From: Cinnamomum chago
Taxonomy: Eukaryota > Streptophyta > Magnoliopsida > Laurales > Lauraceae
Assembly: GCA_038049695.1 (NCBI GenBank)
Contig: CP142456.1
Coordinates: forward strand, 44,124,001 to 44,188,000
DNA: 64,000 bases
Reading direction: 5' to 3'
Part shown: one piece after another, positions 36,001 through 46,358 of the stretch
Layout of the letters: each line of letters starts with the position of its first letter
Numbering within the stretch: the first letter of the stretch is position 1
Notes under the pieces: generated by a model
What the model saw: only the letters and a program-made list of their open reading frames with translations
Told to the model about the DNA's origin: nothing
Databases searched by the model: none
Position numbers and translations under genes: made by a program

Positions 36001-38238
36001 AGCGCTAGGATTGCTAAGGCAGGCTAAGTGATAGGATTGCAGAGAAATTATTGGAGACCTAGGAGAGAGTTTCAAAGAGTTGTTTCCTTTGTAAGGGAGC
36101 TGCTCCCATTATTTTGATTAATAAGAAAGAAAAGGCTGGTGCCTATATTATTCAAGAGTGATTGTTGTGTGTGCTATATTCTGCCCCTCTTGAGTTCTTT
36201 ATGCTCTTGTGATTGTGATAGGATTGTTAAGGCCGACCATAGTTGTCAAAATCGTGCGATACACGATAAATCGTACGATTCGTATCATATCGGCACTTTT
36301 GGGGCGTAATCAGTTGATTCATTAACGAATCGTCCGATACGATCTGATTCGGCATGAATCGCATGAATCGTGCGATTTTTTGTGGGCTGGAAAACAAAGA
36401 GCCCAAAATCTATTTGGGATGGTTTCCATTAAAAGAAATTAGAAGCCCTATACTATTCGTGAATCTGTTCAACTGTTCCTTCTTCATTGTTGTATCTGTG
36501 CTGCATTTATCCTCTGGCCGCATGATTTCTTCAGCTACTTCAACCCAAACAAGGAAGACTGCCAGGTTTGGTCGACTATGCTCCTCCTCCCTCCTCGACT
36601 CGCCTCGCCTCGCCGCTGTCTGTGTTCGCAGTCTTCATTTGTTAGAAGCCAAAGACCTTTCATCACTCCAATGAGAGAAGAAAAGAGCAGCAGCCGAACT
36701 GTAGAAGTTCAGGCTCCTTCATTCTCTGCCAGCTGCCTTTCGTTTGCTTCAATGAGAGAAGCGGAGCAGTGTCCGGGTGCCTTCGTTTGCTGTAGCCAGA
36801 AAAAAGAAGAGCAGCAGTCGAATTCTCTTTTTCCATCTAACCAGTCCAGGTACGCATTTTAAATTTTATATTTTTTCTCCCAACCCTCCACATGTCGACT
36901 CTTTCTTCCATCTGTCTCTTTTCTTTTTCTTTTTCTCATGACCAGTGGGGCCCAACTGGGTCATTGATGGATCTATATCCAGCTTTTCTTCTCTGTAGAA
37001 CAGTGGGGCCCACCTAAGAGATCCAACTAATCCCTACTGAATGGACTTTTGGGATTTCACTGGTGGGCCCCACTTATTTTTGCTTAAAAATAATTTGAGA
37101 TTTTTTTATCCACCTGAGGGGCCCACCTGAAAATCTCAATTGCTACATGGGCCCCACTGATTGTAGGATCTTGGTAAAAAAAAATTCTGTGCCACGGGTT
37201 TGTTTTTTTTTTTTTTTTCCTCATCAATATGTGGGCCTCACACCTTACTGGCATTGGCTGCTTGATTTATAGTGTGGGCCCCACCAGTGGACATGCAACT
37301 CTTTTTTATATCTTAATCATTGTTAGCGATTTAGATATAGTACATTAAGATGCTAGTATTTGTCATGTATTGATGTTGATAAGGATGGAAAATATATAGA
37401 TTTTGAACATTTATAATTTTTCCTAGGTTTTCAATATTTGTTGATAAGGATGGAAAATATATAGATTTTGAACATTTATAATTTTTCCTAGGTTTTCAAT
37501 ATTTATTTGGATTTTTTTCATCTTAGAAAAAGTAGAAAATATCCTACGATTCGCGATTCGATTCGATCCAACACCTTGAACGATTCATGATACAATTAAT
37601 GATTTGACAACTATGAGGCCGACTAAGTAATCGGATCCTTAATGCTGCATGTGGTTTTCTAGCGCAAAAAATTACCCAGTGATACTAGGCTTGGTGAGAA
37701 GTTCCTACTATCTTTTCCTAATCTGGAGATAGTGATGCCAACAATCAAGATCTAGAATTTGAATTGACCATCTTATTTTATCCCTGGAACCCTAGATCCC
37801 TAGCTCTTTGTCCCGATCCAAGACAGTTTGGGTCAGCTGCTTTGGGATTACTACGCAGGGTGGGATGGCAGGGTGTTCGAGGAATCGGGAAAGAAATTTG
37901 GAAAGGTCTTGAGGGTGGCAAAAGAAACATTGATTAGTCAAAGCTGGAATATGGTAGGATATGCGTGCAGGTTAAGTCGTAGGATTCAGAAGTACAGTTT
38001 AAAGTTTGTTTCTTATTCATATCTAAAAGCTCCCCAAAACCATGAAAATTCTTACAGGTTTCATTAACGCTAAATAAGCTTTTAAAAATATAAATGCTAA
38101 ATAAAGAACCAAAGAAAGAAAAACAGTAAAAAAATATTAGAGGATTTTATTAGAAAAATTACCTTAGATGCAGACTACACCAAAAAAGGGCCCTCTTAGT
38201 TTCCCTCGCACGGAAGTGGTACCCTGGGACCACTTCCG

Positions 38239-38283
<45 letters not shown>

Positions 38284-38323
38284 AAATGAGAACGAGTCGA
38301 TATCTACCCTGGGACCACTTCCG

Positions 38324-38355
<32 letters not shown>

Positions 38356-41252
38356 ATGAGAACGAAGTCGATATCTACCCTCTCGATCCTCCCTAAACAA
38401 GAGAGGGTTGTTATCAACACTCCACGGTCCTTTCAAACACGAAAAACCCTAGTTCCCCTATCTTCCTCTTCCGCTCTTCCCCAAACCCAATGGCGTTCGT
38501 AATTCAAACTAGGCTTCATCAAATCTAGAGGGTTAATTTTTTTTTTCAAACTAGGCTTCATCAAATCTAGAGGGTTATTTTTTCCTTGAAACGGGTTCTC
38601 TTCTGAAACTAGAAGAAATGTGACTTGGGGAGATTTGCAGTGGTTCCGTTCTGGGATGAAGAGGAAGAGGACATTGAACGTTCTGGGATGAAGAAGAAGA
38701 GGACATTGAAATCCTCATATTATCTTAAAAAAAAACCCTATCTCCAAACCGATAGGGCATTTTCTTTCTCTTGATTATTGTGCTCGCTCTTATTTAAAAA
38801 TTAAAAAGAATTTTAGGAAAAATCCCGAAATTTGGCCATTCCTCGCAAAGGGTCCCGCAGATTGTGCAACACAAACTCGGTCTTCCCGTCACTTTTTCAT
38901 TTTATTTTTGTACTTTCTTTGAGCGACGATAGCATAGCCCAGAAAATTTTGAGCGACGCCTCGTGTATTCTTCTTCCTCGCCTCCTTCCTAATTCTCCAT
39001 ATCCCCCACTCCATTTCTCGCCCAACCCACCACCCAAAATACTTCCATCATCCTTCGGTGTAGGGAGAGGATGATTATCACCTCTCACCTTTCTCTTCAA
39101 ATGTCCTAGAATCTCTTGGTCGCTTGATCGAACTTCACCCCTGCAGGCAACCCTGGTAATTCATGAATTCCCCCTGCATAATTAAAAAACCAACCATTTC
39201 TTATTGTTATTTGTTTTCTTCTTCTTCCCATGCAACAAAGAAGAAGAAGAAGGTATTATGATTAGAGTTGTCTGAGCGACACTAGTATATGATTAGAGTT
39301 GCTCCAGTCAGACACGAGGAACGCTAGCATTGCTCCTGTCAGACATGAGCGCTGCTAGTGTCGCTCCCCTCATCATTTGAAAAAAACGGAAGAGGTCCAA
39401 ACAAACCCCGTTTGTGCTGCACAATCTGCGGGGAGCCTTCGCGGGGAATGGCCAAATTCTGGGATTTTTCCCGTAAAATCCTCAAAACGAAAAAAAAAAT
39501 TTATATTAGGGGTGTGATAAACTAGAGAATATTAGACGACAAAAACCCATTTCAGGTTTCATCTCGATATTTGATTTGTAACCTGTATTAGGGATGTGGC
39601 AAAATGGAGAAGATTAGGCTACAAAAACCCATTTCAGGTTTTCATTTGGTCTTCCCCGCCCATTGGGCTTGGTGAAGAGAGGAGGAAGATGATGGGAAAC
39701 TAGTTTTTTTCGATTGCAACCCTCCCCTGTTTAGGGAGGATTGATAACAGGAAATGGTCTGACCACTATCGCTAGGGAAACTAAGAGGGCCTTTTTGGTG
39801 TAGTCCGCATCTAAGGTGATTTTTCGGGTAAAAATCATCAAATTTTTAATATGACCTCTTAGCAATGCTTATTTTCATTCAACCAAATTGCTTGAATCGT
39901 AAATTTTGATGAAGCAAGTTTCATATCATAAGATTCGCTTGAATGGGATTCCTCGAATAGATGCAAATCATTTTCCTTAAGATTAAATATGAACAGTAGG
40001 ATTCTAACCAGGTTGTTTTAGAGGGTCGCGGAATGTTCTACTAGCAGTTCCAACTCGTGGGGTGCATTGAGATGCCTACTTATCCGTGGGGGTTGGGTAC
40101 GTGGAAAGGCCTCCTTCTAGATAAGTGTCAACCAAACATTCAGCCCCATCAGATTTGATTTAATAGCCTCGAAGATTAGTGCTTTTTTAACAATACATTT
40201 CTTTGAGATTCAATTCAATGGTGGATAAAGATTTGATGAAAGTTTAATTGGGCCTGGTGCCAGATCATTGGGGGATGAGTGTGAAAGAGCTTACACTGAT
40301 CAGAAGTGGGCCGACTACAAAAAGTTGTCACCCGCAGGAGAACATTTCTCCAAGTGGGTTCTTTGCATGTGTCATTTGGTAGATGGAGGATGGAGAGAGA
40401 GGAAGGATGGTTTCTTTCTCTTGGATTGTGTCATATAAGAGAGTCCTTCGTCAATCTATTATGGGGAGTTGTTCAGCCTGCTTTCAACATTTTTTCTCTG
40501 TTGGACGGAGAAGACACTCACCGTCTGAAAACCTTATCAGCAAAGGCCTTTTATCCAACGTTGGAGGGTCTACCCCAAATAACGAGCAGCTTCTCTTGTT
40601 TGTTTAGGGTTGGCTCCTCGTGTGGAGGTGTTTTGTTGGGTGGCAGTTGCAAGGGGTTCCATGATGGAAATTCTGAGAAGAGACATCATGTACGAAGATA
40701 TTTCATATACTTGTGTGATGTGCATGGAGGAAGTAGAATCTATTTAACGCACACCCGGATCCTCGATCGAAAATAGATCAACCTCCCAAGGGATTGATTG
40801 AATCCAAAGATGGATCCTTTGAATTCAGCCACTAGGGCGTACTCACGATAATGGTAAAGAACAGAACTGAAGAGAAAACTCACAAATATAAGTGTGGGAA
40901 CCACCCAAGAATAGTTTCGGAATATTTTTATTTTCCTAAATATTTGTTAATAGGCTTTTAATTTTATTTAAGAGTTGTAATTAGGATAAGTTTGCTTTTC
41001 TTATTTGTTAGTAGGTTTCTAAAATTTCTTAGTTTACTATTTTGATTAGATTTTCTTAGCCCCTAAGTTTACTTTTCTTATTTATATTGCATTGTAGAGA
41101 TTTATTTCTCAGACTTTGATGACTAATAGAATTTAAGTGGGTGATTTATCCCTTGAGGTGCGTCCTCGTGTTGAAATATCTGCGGAGATCTCATATAATG
41201 TCCGTGAACACGTGCTTCGAGACTTCCACAGAAGCCCTAACCCTAGGGCCCA

Positions 41253-41313
<61 letters not shown>

Positions 41314-44300
41314 CATTTGCTTCTCGGGTTCGGCCTAAACCGACTCAGACCCAACAATGGGCCTGCACATGTCCTACGCATGAGGGAAGAAACAAGGATT
41401 TTGACTTCTTACTTGTAGTTGGACTGCGAGTATTAAAAGAAAAAATGACTTCGGCTGCAACGAAGTCAAATGTGCGGCGAAGACAAAACTGTTGCGGCTG
41501 ACTGTGAGGGTGAGCTCAATGCTAGCAATGGCGAACTTGATGATGATCATGATGATGTTGGTGTGCGATGATGGGGGAGCTTCTGTGGTGGCACAACTGT
41601 TTTCAGTGTTTTGGGTTTGGCAAGACTGTTTTGGGTTAAATTGGCAAGGTTTGGAGTGGATTCGGTGGGCCTTAGCAATTAGGCTAGAGAATGGAAGGGG
41701 TTTTGATTGGTTTTGGGCACTAGAATTTGGGGTTTTTCTAGTGAATCGGACTCAGATTGAGGGGTTCTTGGTTCGGGGTGTTTGATTAGGGTTCAATAGG
41801 TTGGGTTAGTGGGTTAGGGTTATATGGGGTCTTGGTAGGGAGGGAATTTGGGTTTGAGGGTTTCGGTTTTGGAATATGGGTTGGGTTTTGGTTTTGATTA
41901 GGGTATTCAAGGACAATGGGGCTACAATTGGGTTCTGGTGGAATCAGGTGCTCATGCGTCGTGTAAGTAGGAGTGGGGTGGGTTTAGTAGGCTCGGTATA
42001 GGTGTTGATGAAGTTCAAAATTGTGGGTATAGTAGCCGAGGGGATGGTTTGAAGGTGGGATAGAACAGTTCTCTTCTCGACGATTTGCCTTCAGCTGTGG
42101 TGCCCATTGACATAGACCCAGATCCTTGATCGAAAATAGATCAATCTCCCAAGGGAATGATCGAATTCAAAGATGGATTCAGCCACTAGGGCGCACTCAC
42201 GAAAATGGTAACACTGTAACTAGTGCTACAAAATTCAGTTCGTTTTGGCCGAAAATTCAGAATAATTTTAGTTTGCTCACTCTACCAAAACTAATAGGAC
42301 GCCTGTTATTCATTCCAATTCGTCCAATTGGGGTCCGAAATTTTATGATTTTGGCCAATTCGTCCAATTATTCATCCCAGCATGTAGGTTGCCTTTAAAA
42401 TATAAAAAACTGAAAACAGAAGGGCCTAAACTCTTTTTTTTTTTTTTTGGCCTTTTGGCTTAGAGAAATTAGTGGGCTCCACTATGGAGCTGGAAATCCA
42501 AATAACTACATGGGCCCCATCTCCAATAAAATTTTATTCCAATAAAAATATTTTATTTTGAATAAGCTAGCCACTCTAATATAAAATAGATCGTCAAATA
42601 TAAAGTGACATTGATTTAGTACAATAAATTAAATGTAACATATATTATATTTTCATTTTAATATATATCATATTTTTTTCCAATATATTTCACCAAAATT
42701 TCCGAATCAACAGAAACATCTCATTTAGATGCCAAACCGAAATGGCATCCGAATTGAATTTCACGCCAATGACCGTAATTGAAGAGAAAAGTAGAGATAA
42801 ATTGATTGATAATAATAAGCATAAGCAATTACAAAGGAGAAATCATTTATATATCAGTGTTACGAATTTTGGCTCGGATCGTCCGAAATTTCCGAATAAA
42901 TTCGATTCGGTCCCTCTAACGAACCGAATAACCCCCGCAAAAATTCGTTCCAAAATTCATAGTAGTTCAGACAATTCTGACCAAAATGAAGGAATTCAGC
43001 CGAAATTGGTGAATAAACAGAATTCGAACGAATTCTGTGGAGTTACTTAAAAATAGAAAAAATAAAATCTGAGAGGGTTGAACGTAATTTTTTAACTTAA
43101 AAAGTAAAAAAAAAATATTCAGGAGGAGGTAAATATAACTTTGTTGAACTTAAAAGTAAATGTAAAAACCCTAACCCAAAGTCCCTTTCCCCTTTTGTTC
43201 TATGAAGTAAGAAAAGAAAAGAAGTATCTGCAATCACGTTCTGCTAAATCAACAAAGAAGAAGAAGAGGGGAGGGGAAGGAGGAAGAAGAGGAAAGGCAG
43301 CAGCTGAATCTGCTGCTGCTGCTCGGCTCATCTGATAAAAAAAAATGAAGAAGAAGAATAAGGAAGTAGGAAGACGGGAGACAGGAGACAGGAGAGGGGA
43401 GAAGGGGGAGGGGGAGAAGAAGAAGAAAGAACGAAAAATGACCTGCTGCTGCTCTGGTTGTCTGCTCCACCAAGCTGCTGCTCCTGCTCGCTCAACCCAC
43501 CTCCCTGCTTTTACCGTCTGACCCACCTCCCTGCTTTTTATTTATTCTGTACTGCTGCTTCCTGAATCCTGACTCACCTGCTTTTTTTTTTTAATTTTGT
43601 TCTCCCTTTTGAACCGAGCTGAGTTTGCTGGTCTTTTTTATTATTAAAATTTTTTTTTCAACTAGTGTTTGCTGGACTGGGTAAGGGTCTGCTCATTTCT
43701 GGTCTAGCCCATGTCAATCAAACACATGCTATATCATGAGTTGATTTAGAAAAATAAACTAAATGTATGAAACCATATTTTTAAATTATGATATTAATCT
43801 TATATTTTTCTATATATATTATATATTTTTCCGAAATATAAATCCAAAACATTTCACCGAAATTCCGAATCGAATTGGACAAAATCTTTCAATTTGGAGG
43901 CCAAACCGAATCAGCGTCCGAAACGAATTTCTCAACACTGCTGTATATACAGAGTAGGATTGTACCCTCATTTGCTAAGACTTTCCTAACCAATTAAAGA
44001 AACCTAAATAAAAGAGGAAACTCAAATATTAGCAATAATAGGAAATAGAAATAGAACCAAATTAGAACTCCATAGTAGCTCTTGGTCGAATTGGGCATCT
44101 GGACTGAACCCAATGGACCGGGTTGACCAATGGGTCAATGCGTTTGCCAAGTTGACTTAGGTCTGGTCCATACTGCATCATTATTGATCATCTCCTTTCA
44201 TTACAAGGTTGTTGCTCATATATGGAGTCATTTTATTTATAGTTGCTGTCTATCTTGGTGTTCCCAAAGTGCCTTAGCAGAGCTAGCAAAAGCTTGAAGA

Positions 44301-46307
44301 TTCGGGTCATTCCATGTGTTGCACGTTTTTTATTCAGAGGACAATTCCTTTATCCATTATTTGGTCAATGAGGAAGGAAAGGAATGATAGGATTTTTAAA
44401 CGGAGTTACTTCCTAGGCTGTAGATCTACTCCCAATTGTAAGCCTTTAAGATTGTTATCCGAGGAATCCTTCACAAGGATGTAAATATCGGCCGATACGA
44501 ATCGTATTGGCCGATATATCGGGCGTATCGGCCAAGACCGATACGCCACAAAGGATTTATCGGCCGCCACGGGTTATCGCACCCGTGGCGGCCCGTATCG
44601 GCCGATACTCAAGAGCATCGGCTGATACATGCCGCCACGCTACGTGGCGGCCGATACGACGTGCGGGGGTTATAAAACCCCCCCTTTTGAACTTTTTAGG
44701 GTTTTTTACCCTTCTCTTTCATCTCTTCCCCTCTATGGTTGCTGTTTTCACCTCTTTGTGAGCCCCAAAGAGCCGTCGGACAGCCCTCCGGGACTCGGCC
44801 TCTTTATCAGTACTTTTCATATATTGAATGATCTATCATGAATGCATGCAACATATAATGTTTATGTTCATATTAAGCTAATTTTGATCACCAAAGTTTT
44901 ATGCTTAGGGTTAGGTCTCACCACAGTGACCCTAACAATTAAACACTGAAGTATTGATATTTGATTGTTCAATGTTCACTGATGACCTAACTCTTAAGTC
45001 TTCTTAATTCTTATGCCTTTATTTCATGTTCTAATTTTTTTCTATTTAGCTTTCCATTACTTTTTAAGTTAACATGACTAAGAAACATGAATACATGTGA
45101 AAAAACTAATCATTACTATTATTTTCTATTTATACAGCGATACAAGACCTCATATATTGAGGGCACCGCTACGCCCCCTTTTCTTACTTACTTTTGCAAA
45201 AGAACCACATTTTCTTTCATTTTACAATTTTCTGGATTTTCTGGAATTTTTTCAGATTTTTTTGGCGATTTTTTAAAATCGCACCGCTACGTATCGCCCG
45301 CTTCGTATCGGTTTGGCGGCGGGCCGCTACGCCCGCCGCTACCGCTATTTTCATCCATGGTCCTTCAAAATAATAGAGGGGATGTGTTGTCCATGTTTTC
45401 CAAGTCCTTGGGAGTTAAAGCTTCAAATGAAGCAGAGGTCGTTGCAATTCTAGAAGTGTTGCAGATGCTCCCTGCCTACTTTCATGGGAGGCTTGTGTTG
45501 GAAAGCAACTCTATGAATACAATTTTCAAGGGTTCCCAGCTCTACAATGTAGACTTGGAAGTTTCAGTGGTCCTCGGTATAGTGCTCTTATACATGTGTC
45601 CCTTTCTCTTTTTTAGAGCTGCTTCTATGCATATGATTTGATGTTCTAATAAAATATGCCATTATCGATAAAAAGAAATTGTCAAAAAAGAAAAACCAAG
45701 TGTCTCTTTCTCTTTTTTGGAGCTGCTTATATGCCATATGATTTGATGTTCTAATAAAATACAGCATTATCGATAAAAATAAATTGTCAAAAAAGAAAAA
45801 CCAAAAGTGGTCTTTACTCTATTTGAAAAGAGGCAAGAAATTTTAAAGGTTGATTCAATCAGAGAACCTTCCTAACCAAAATTTAAAAAAAAAAAAACAA
45901 AAAAAAAAAAAGAAAGCATCGACAATATGATAAAAAAGAACATGGTAAATAGAAAAATGTGTACCAACCTGTAACATATGCATCGAGTAGAATTGCCCAC
46001 AAATCATTAATATATATATGCATGAGGGAGATTATTGCTCACAATATCATTCAGAAATCAGAATCCAAATAAAGCTCTTATATTTGCAAATAACAATATC
46101 AAAAGTAACCATGGTAAGATTCCATACCATGATCAACATGGGCAATAACGGACATATTACGAATATTATGCTTCAAATCCATGATCCTACGGAGCTCCTC
46201 TGCTGTAAATTTCACCTGCAGACATAGAAAATATTCCCCACCATCACCAATTGAAAGCGAGTGATGCCAGTATTTTTTTTTTTTGTAAAAGAATAAACCA
46301 TTACCAT
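30573..46307 (-). CDS. EF2: Translation elongation factor 2 (eEF2), three exons with CDS
   Basis: eEF2 is the GTPase that moves tRNA and mRNA through the cytosolic ribosome. The coding sequence joins 46307-46305 (ATG), 46215-46128 and 33013-30573, with GT-AG introns of 89 bp and 13,114 bp. It encodes 843 residues, the standard plant length, without a stop or frame break. Motifs: P-loop AHVDHGKST (26-34), switch I with [24 protein letters not shown], the diphthamide loop [12 protein letters not shown] near residue 700 and the C-terminus EFEDKL. An intron directly after the ATG is usual in plant eEF2 genes. The second intron splits the Gly31 codon of the P-loop (G then GC) and is full of transposable elements. 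Expected constitutive expression is family knowledge; the promoter was not located. Confidence 0.97.
33440..34080 (+). pseudogene. L1-type LINE ORF1 with RRM-like domain
   Basis: The plus strand encodes [17 protein letters not shown], then [35 protein letters not shown] and IGFF, with further '[13 protein letters not shown]' and a Gly/Arg-rich continuation. This is the RNA-recognition motif (RNP2 FVGNL, RNP1-like RRIGFFLF) found in ORF1 of many plant L1 LINEs. Several in-frame stops (for example after GKI and after IGFFLF) show that it is dead. It has the same strand as the ORF2 pieces at 40290-45660, so it may be the 5' part of the same element. Confidence 0.65.
34090..34770 (-). mobile_element. 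Chromovirus fragment: LTR and leader
   Basis: An LTR of about 382 bases (34389-34770), starting TGGCGCAGCC and ending GACTGCATCA as read here, matches the LTRs of the element at 54948-61477 (shared 'gtagatcaatctcc', 'gattgatcgaatccaa', 'ctaagcaatattactaatct'). The sequence left of it, with 'ctctgatgccaatt' at the junction, corresponds to the primer site and leader. The rest of the element is absent. It is a fossil. Confidence 0.7.
35085..35290. repeat. Tandem duplication, unit about 118 bp
   Basis: Two adjacent near-identical copies contain GGTGGGGGTGT, 'ggcatgtcgtgttgtgtctt', 'ggccggccaggtgctgtgtg' and 'atgcagcagaatacaccaca'. No coding sense is apparent; the copies lie in an LTR-like part of the eEF2 intron. 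Confidence 0.85.
35845..36235. repeat. Tandem duplication, unit about 200 bp
   Basis: Two diverged copies (35845-36035 and 36045-36235) share TTCTTTGTAAGGGAG or its variant, 'tgctccca.attttgatta', 'ttcaagagtgattgttgtgt' and 'ctcttgtga'. They resemble the 3' part of a retroelement LTR. The second copy ends at the hAT-like insertion at 36238. Confidence 0.75.
36238..37615. mobile_element. hAT-like non-autonomous element 2 (8-bp TSD)
   Basis: Termini CATAGTTGTCAAAATCG and the reverse complement CATAGTTGTCAAATCAT are inverted repeats. The 8-bp duplication AGGCCGAC is at 36230-36237 and 37616-37623. The subterminal regions repeat CGTACGATTCG-like motifs. The middle is AT-rich apart from a stretch with several 'gtgggccccac' motifs. 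No transposase is present. A 65-bp internal tandem duplication lies at 37376-37505. Confidence 0.9.
37376..37505. repeat. Perfect or near-perfect 65-bp tandem duplication
   Basis: Units 37376-37440 and 37441-37505, both beginning TTGATAAGGATGGAAAATAT, are identical by eye except at the last bases. They are internal to hAT-like element 2, so the duplication is younger than most of that element's changes. Confidence 0.9.
38143..39827. mobile_element. Mutator-like non-autonomous element (outer), long TIRs
   Basis: Inverted repeats of about 55-60 bases contain GAAAAATCACCTTAGATGC and GACTACACCAAAAA followed by 'ggccctcttagtttccct', at about 38154-38213 and 39772-39820. Long TIRs with no transposase suggest a Mutator-type MITE. 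Exact ends and duplications could not be fixed. Two (ATT)n runs (38239-38283 and 38326-38354) lie beside a repeated 'aaatgagaacga' segment. A second element is nested at 38814-39477. Confidence 0.7.
38814..39477. mobile_element. Mutator-like non-autonomous element (nested)
   Basis: Inverted repeats of about 60 bases contain GGAAAAATCCC, 'aatttggccattcc' and 'cagattgtgca.cacaaac', at 38816-38876 and 39412-39475. They end in the same 'gattttac.ggaaaaatc' pattern as the outer element, so the two look related. No coding capacity is present. Confidence 0.75.
40290..40745 (+). pseudogene. L1-type LINE ORF2 fragment (zinc-binding region)
   Basis: The frame near 40600-40740 reads [44 protein letters not shown]. 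This matches the zf-RVT region of plant L1 ORF2 (A/PP+V..F.W.....+..T...L, C..C...EES..HL). Sequence before it ([20 protein letters not shown]) fits the preceding ORF2 linker. Frame slips are present. The piece stops at the insertion at 40746; the following motif residues (INHLLFH-like) appear at about 44183. Confidence 0.6.
40891..41250 (+). mobile_element. Copia-type LTR fragment
   Basis: The fragment starts TGTGGGAACCACCCAAGAAT and parallels 47832-48110 over its length ('aggattag..tttc', 'ttaggcccctaagttt', 'atattgcattgtagaga'). Its right end merges into the (CT)n tract. It is a fossil. Confidence 0.5.
41255..41309. repeat. (CT)n microsatellite
   Basis: About 27 uninterrupted CT dinucleotides. 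Confidence 0.98.
42218..43940. mobile_element. hAT-like element with AATTCGG-type subterminal motifs
   Basis: The left end (AGTGCTACAAAATTC then GTTCGTTTTGG) and the reverse complement of the right end (CAGTGTTGAGAAATTCG then TTTCGG) are imperfect inverted repeats. Both ends and a block at 42870-43020 are rich in AATTCGG/CCGAATT motifs. The flanks CTGTAACT and CTGTATAT are a decayed 8-bp duplication at best. It may be two elements nested, given the internal block. No transposase is present. Confidence 0.5.
44183..45660 (+). pseudogene. L1-type LINE ORF2 C-terminal region with RNase H-like domain
   Basis: At 44183-44473 the frames give [10 protein letters not shown] and '[11 protein letters not shown]', typical of the linker of plant L1 ORF2. 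After a hAT-like insertion (44474-45359) the RNase H-like part follows: [52 protein letters not shown]. The order and strand fit with the ORF2 piece ending at 40745. It is dead through insertions and frame slips. Confidence 0.7.
44474..45359. mobile_element. hAT-like non-autonomous element 3
   Basis: Termini CAAGGATGTAAATATCGG and, reverse-complemented, CATGGATGAAAATAGCGG are inverted repeats. The flanking octamers ATCCTTCA (44466-44473) and GTCCTTCA (45360-45367) match at 7 of 8. The left side carries TATCGGCCGATA motifs like element 1, while the right side carries CGCTACG/GCGGCGGGCCGC motifs like element 5. The right 300 bases align with 57470-57780. Confidence 0.85.
45596..45804. repeat. 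Tandem duplication of the LINE 3' end, unit about 104 bp
   Basis: Units 45596-45699 and 45700-45804 share 'tttctctttttt.gagctgctt', 'atgatttgatgttctaataaaata' and 'attatcgataaaaa'. An A-rich run at 45882-45915 follows and may be the LINE tail. Confidence 0.85.
46128..46215 (-). CDS. EF2: eEF2 exon 2 (residues 2-30 and part of Gly31)
   Basis: The acceptor CTGCAG lies directly before GTG AAA TTT. The exon encodes [17 protein letters not shown] and [13 protein letters not shown] and ends after the first G of the Gly31 codon at donor GTATGG. The sequence is the standard eEF2 N-terminus. Confidence 0.97.
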
Positions 46308-46358
46308 CTTCACTGGTTGTAGGGATCAGCGAACAAAAACACACGAGCAGCTAACTTT
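46305..46358 (-). CDS. EF2: eEF2 exon 1 end: 5' UTR and lone start codon
   Basis: The ATG at 46307-46305 is followed at once by the donor GTAATGG, and the 89-bp intron ends with CTGCAG before Val2. This is the usual arrangement in plant eEF2 genes. A further acceptor-like CATTGCAG ends at 46359, so 46358-46308 may be a short 5' UTR exon with another intron upstream; this is inferred only. Confidence 0.8.

Larger units (their letters stand above)
40746..44182 (-). mobile_element. Chromovirus relative, internally deleted, with later insertions
   Basis: Two LTR copies related to those of the element at 54948-61477 begin near 40746 and 42107, sharing 'gatcgaaaatagatcaa' and 'gattcagccactagggcg'. 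A leader-like stretch lies between them and no gag-pol is present. It sits inside the LINE ORF2 fragment, with CTATT and TTATT at the two edges. The left LTR is cut by a copia-type LTR fragment at about 40891 and the right LTR by an element at about 42218-43940. It is a broken fossil. Confidence 0.55.
33014..46127 (-). other. Giant eEF2 intron 2
   Basis: The donor is GTATGG at 46127-46122 and the acceptor TTTGCAG ends at 33014. At 13,114 bp it is more than five times the length of the coding sequence. It contains LINE pieces, chromovirus relatives, hAT-like and Mutator-like elements, a copia-type LTR and simple repeats, several nested. Small unassigned stretches inside it are 33014-33440, 37624-38140 and 39830-40290. 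Confidence 0.93.

Noticed and set aside
38164-38436. Frames rich in L or N/I residues
   Set aside because: They are translations of (ATT)n microsatellites.
43141-43526. Frames with Lys/Arg or Ser/Phe runs
   Set aside because: The stretch is purine-rich low-complexity DNA (GAA/GAG runs) within or next to hAT-like sequence, with no sign of selection.
46099-46344. 81-codon minus-strand frame starting upstream of eEF2 exon 2
   Set aside because: It reads through the 89-bp intron; the true eEF2 start is the ATG at 46307-46305 joined to Val2.
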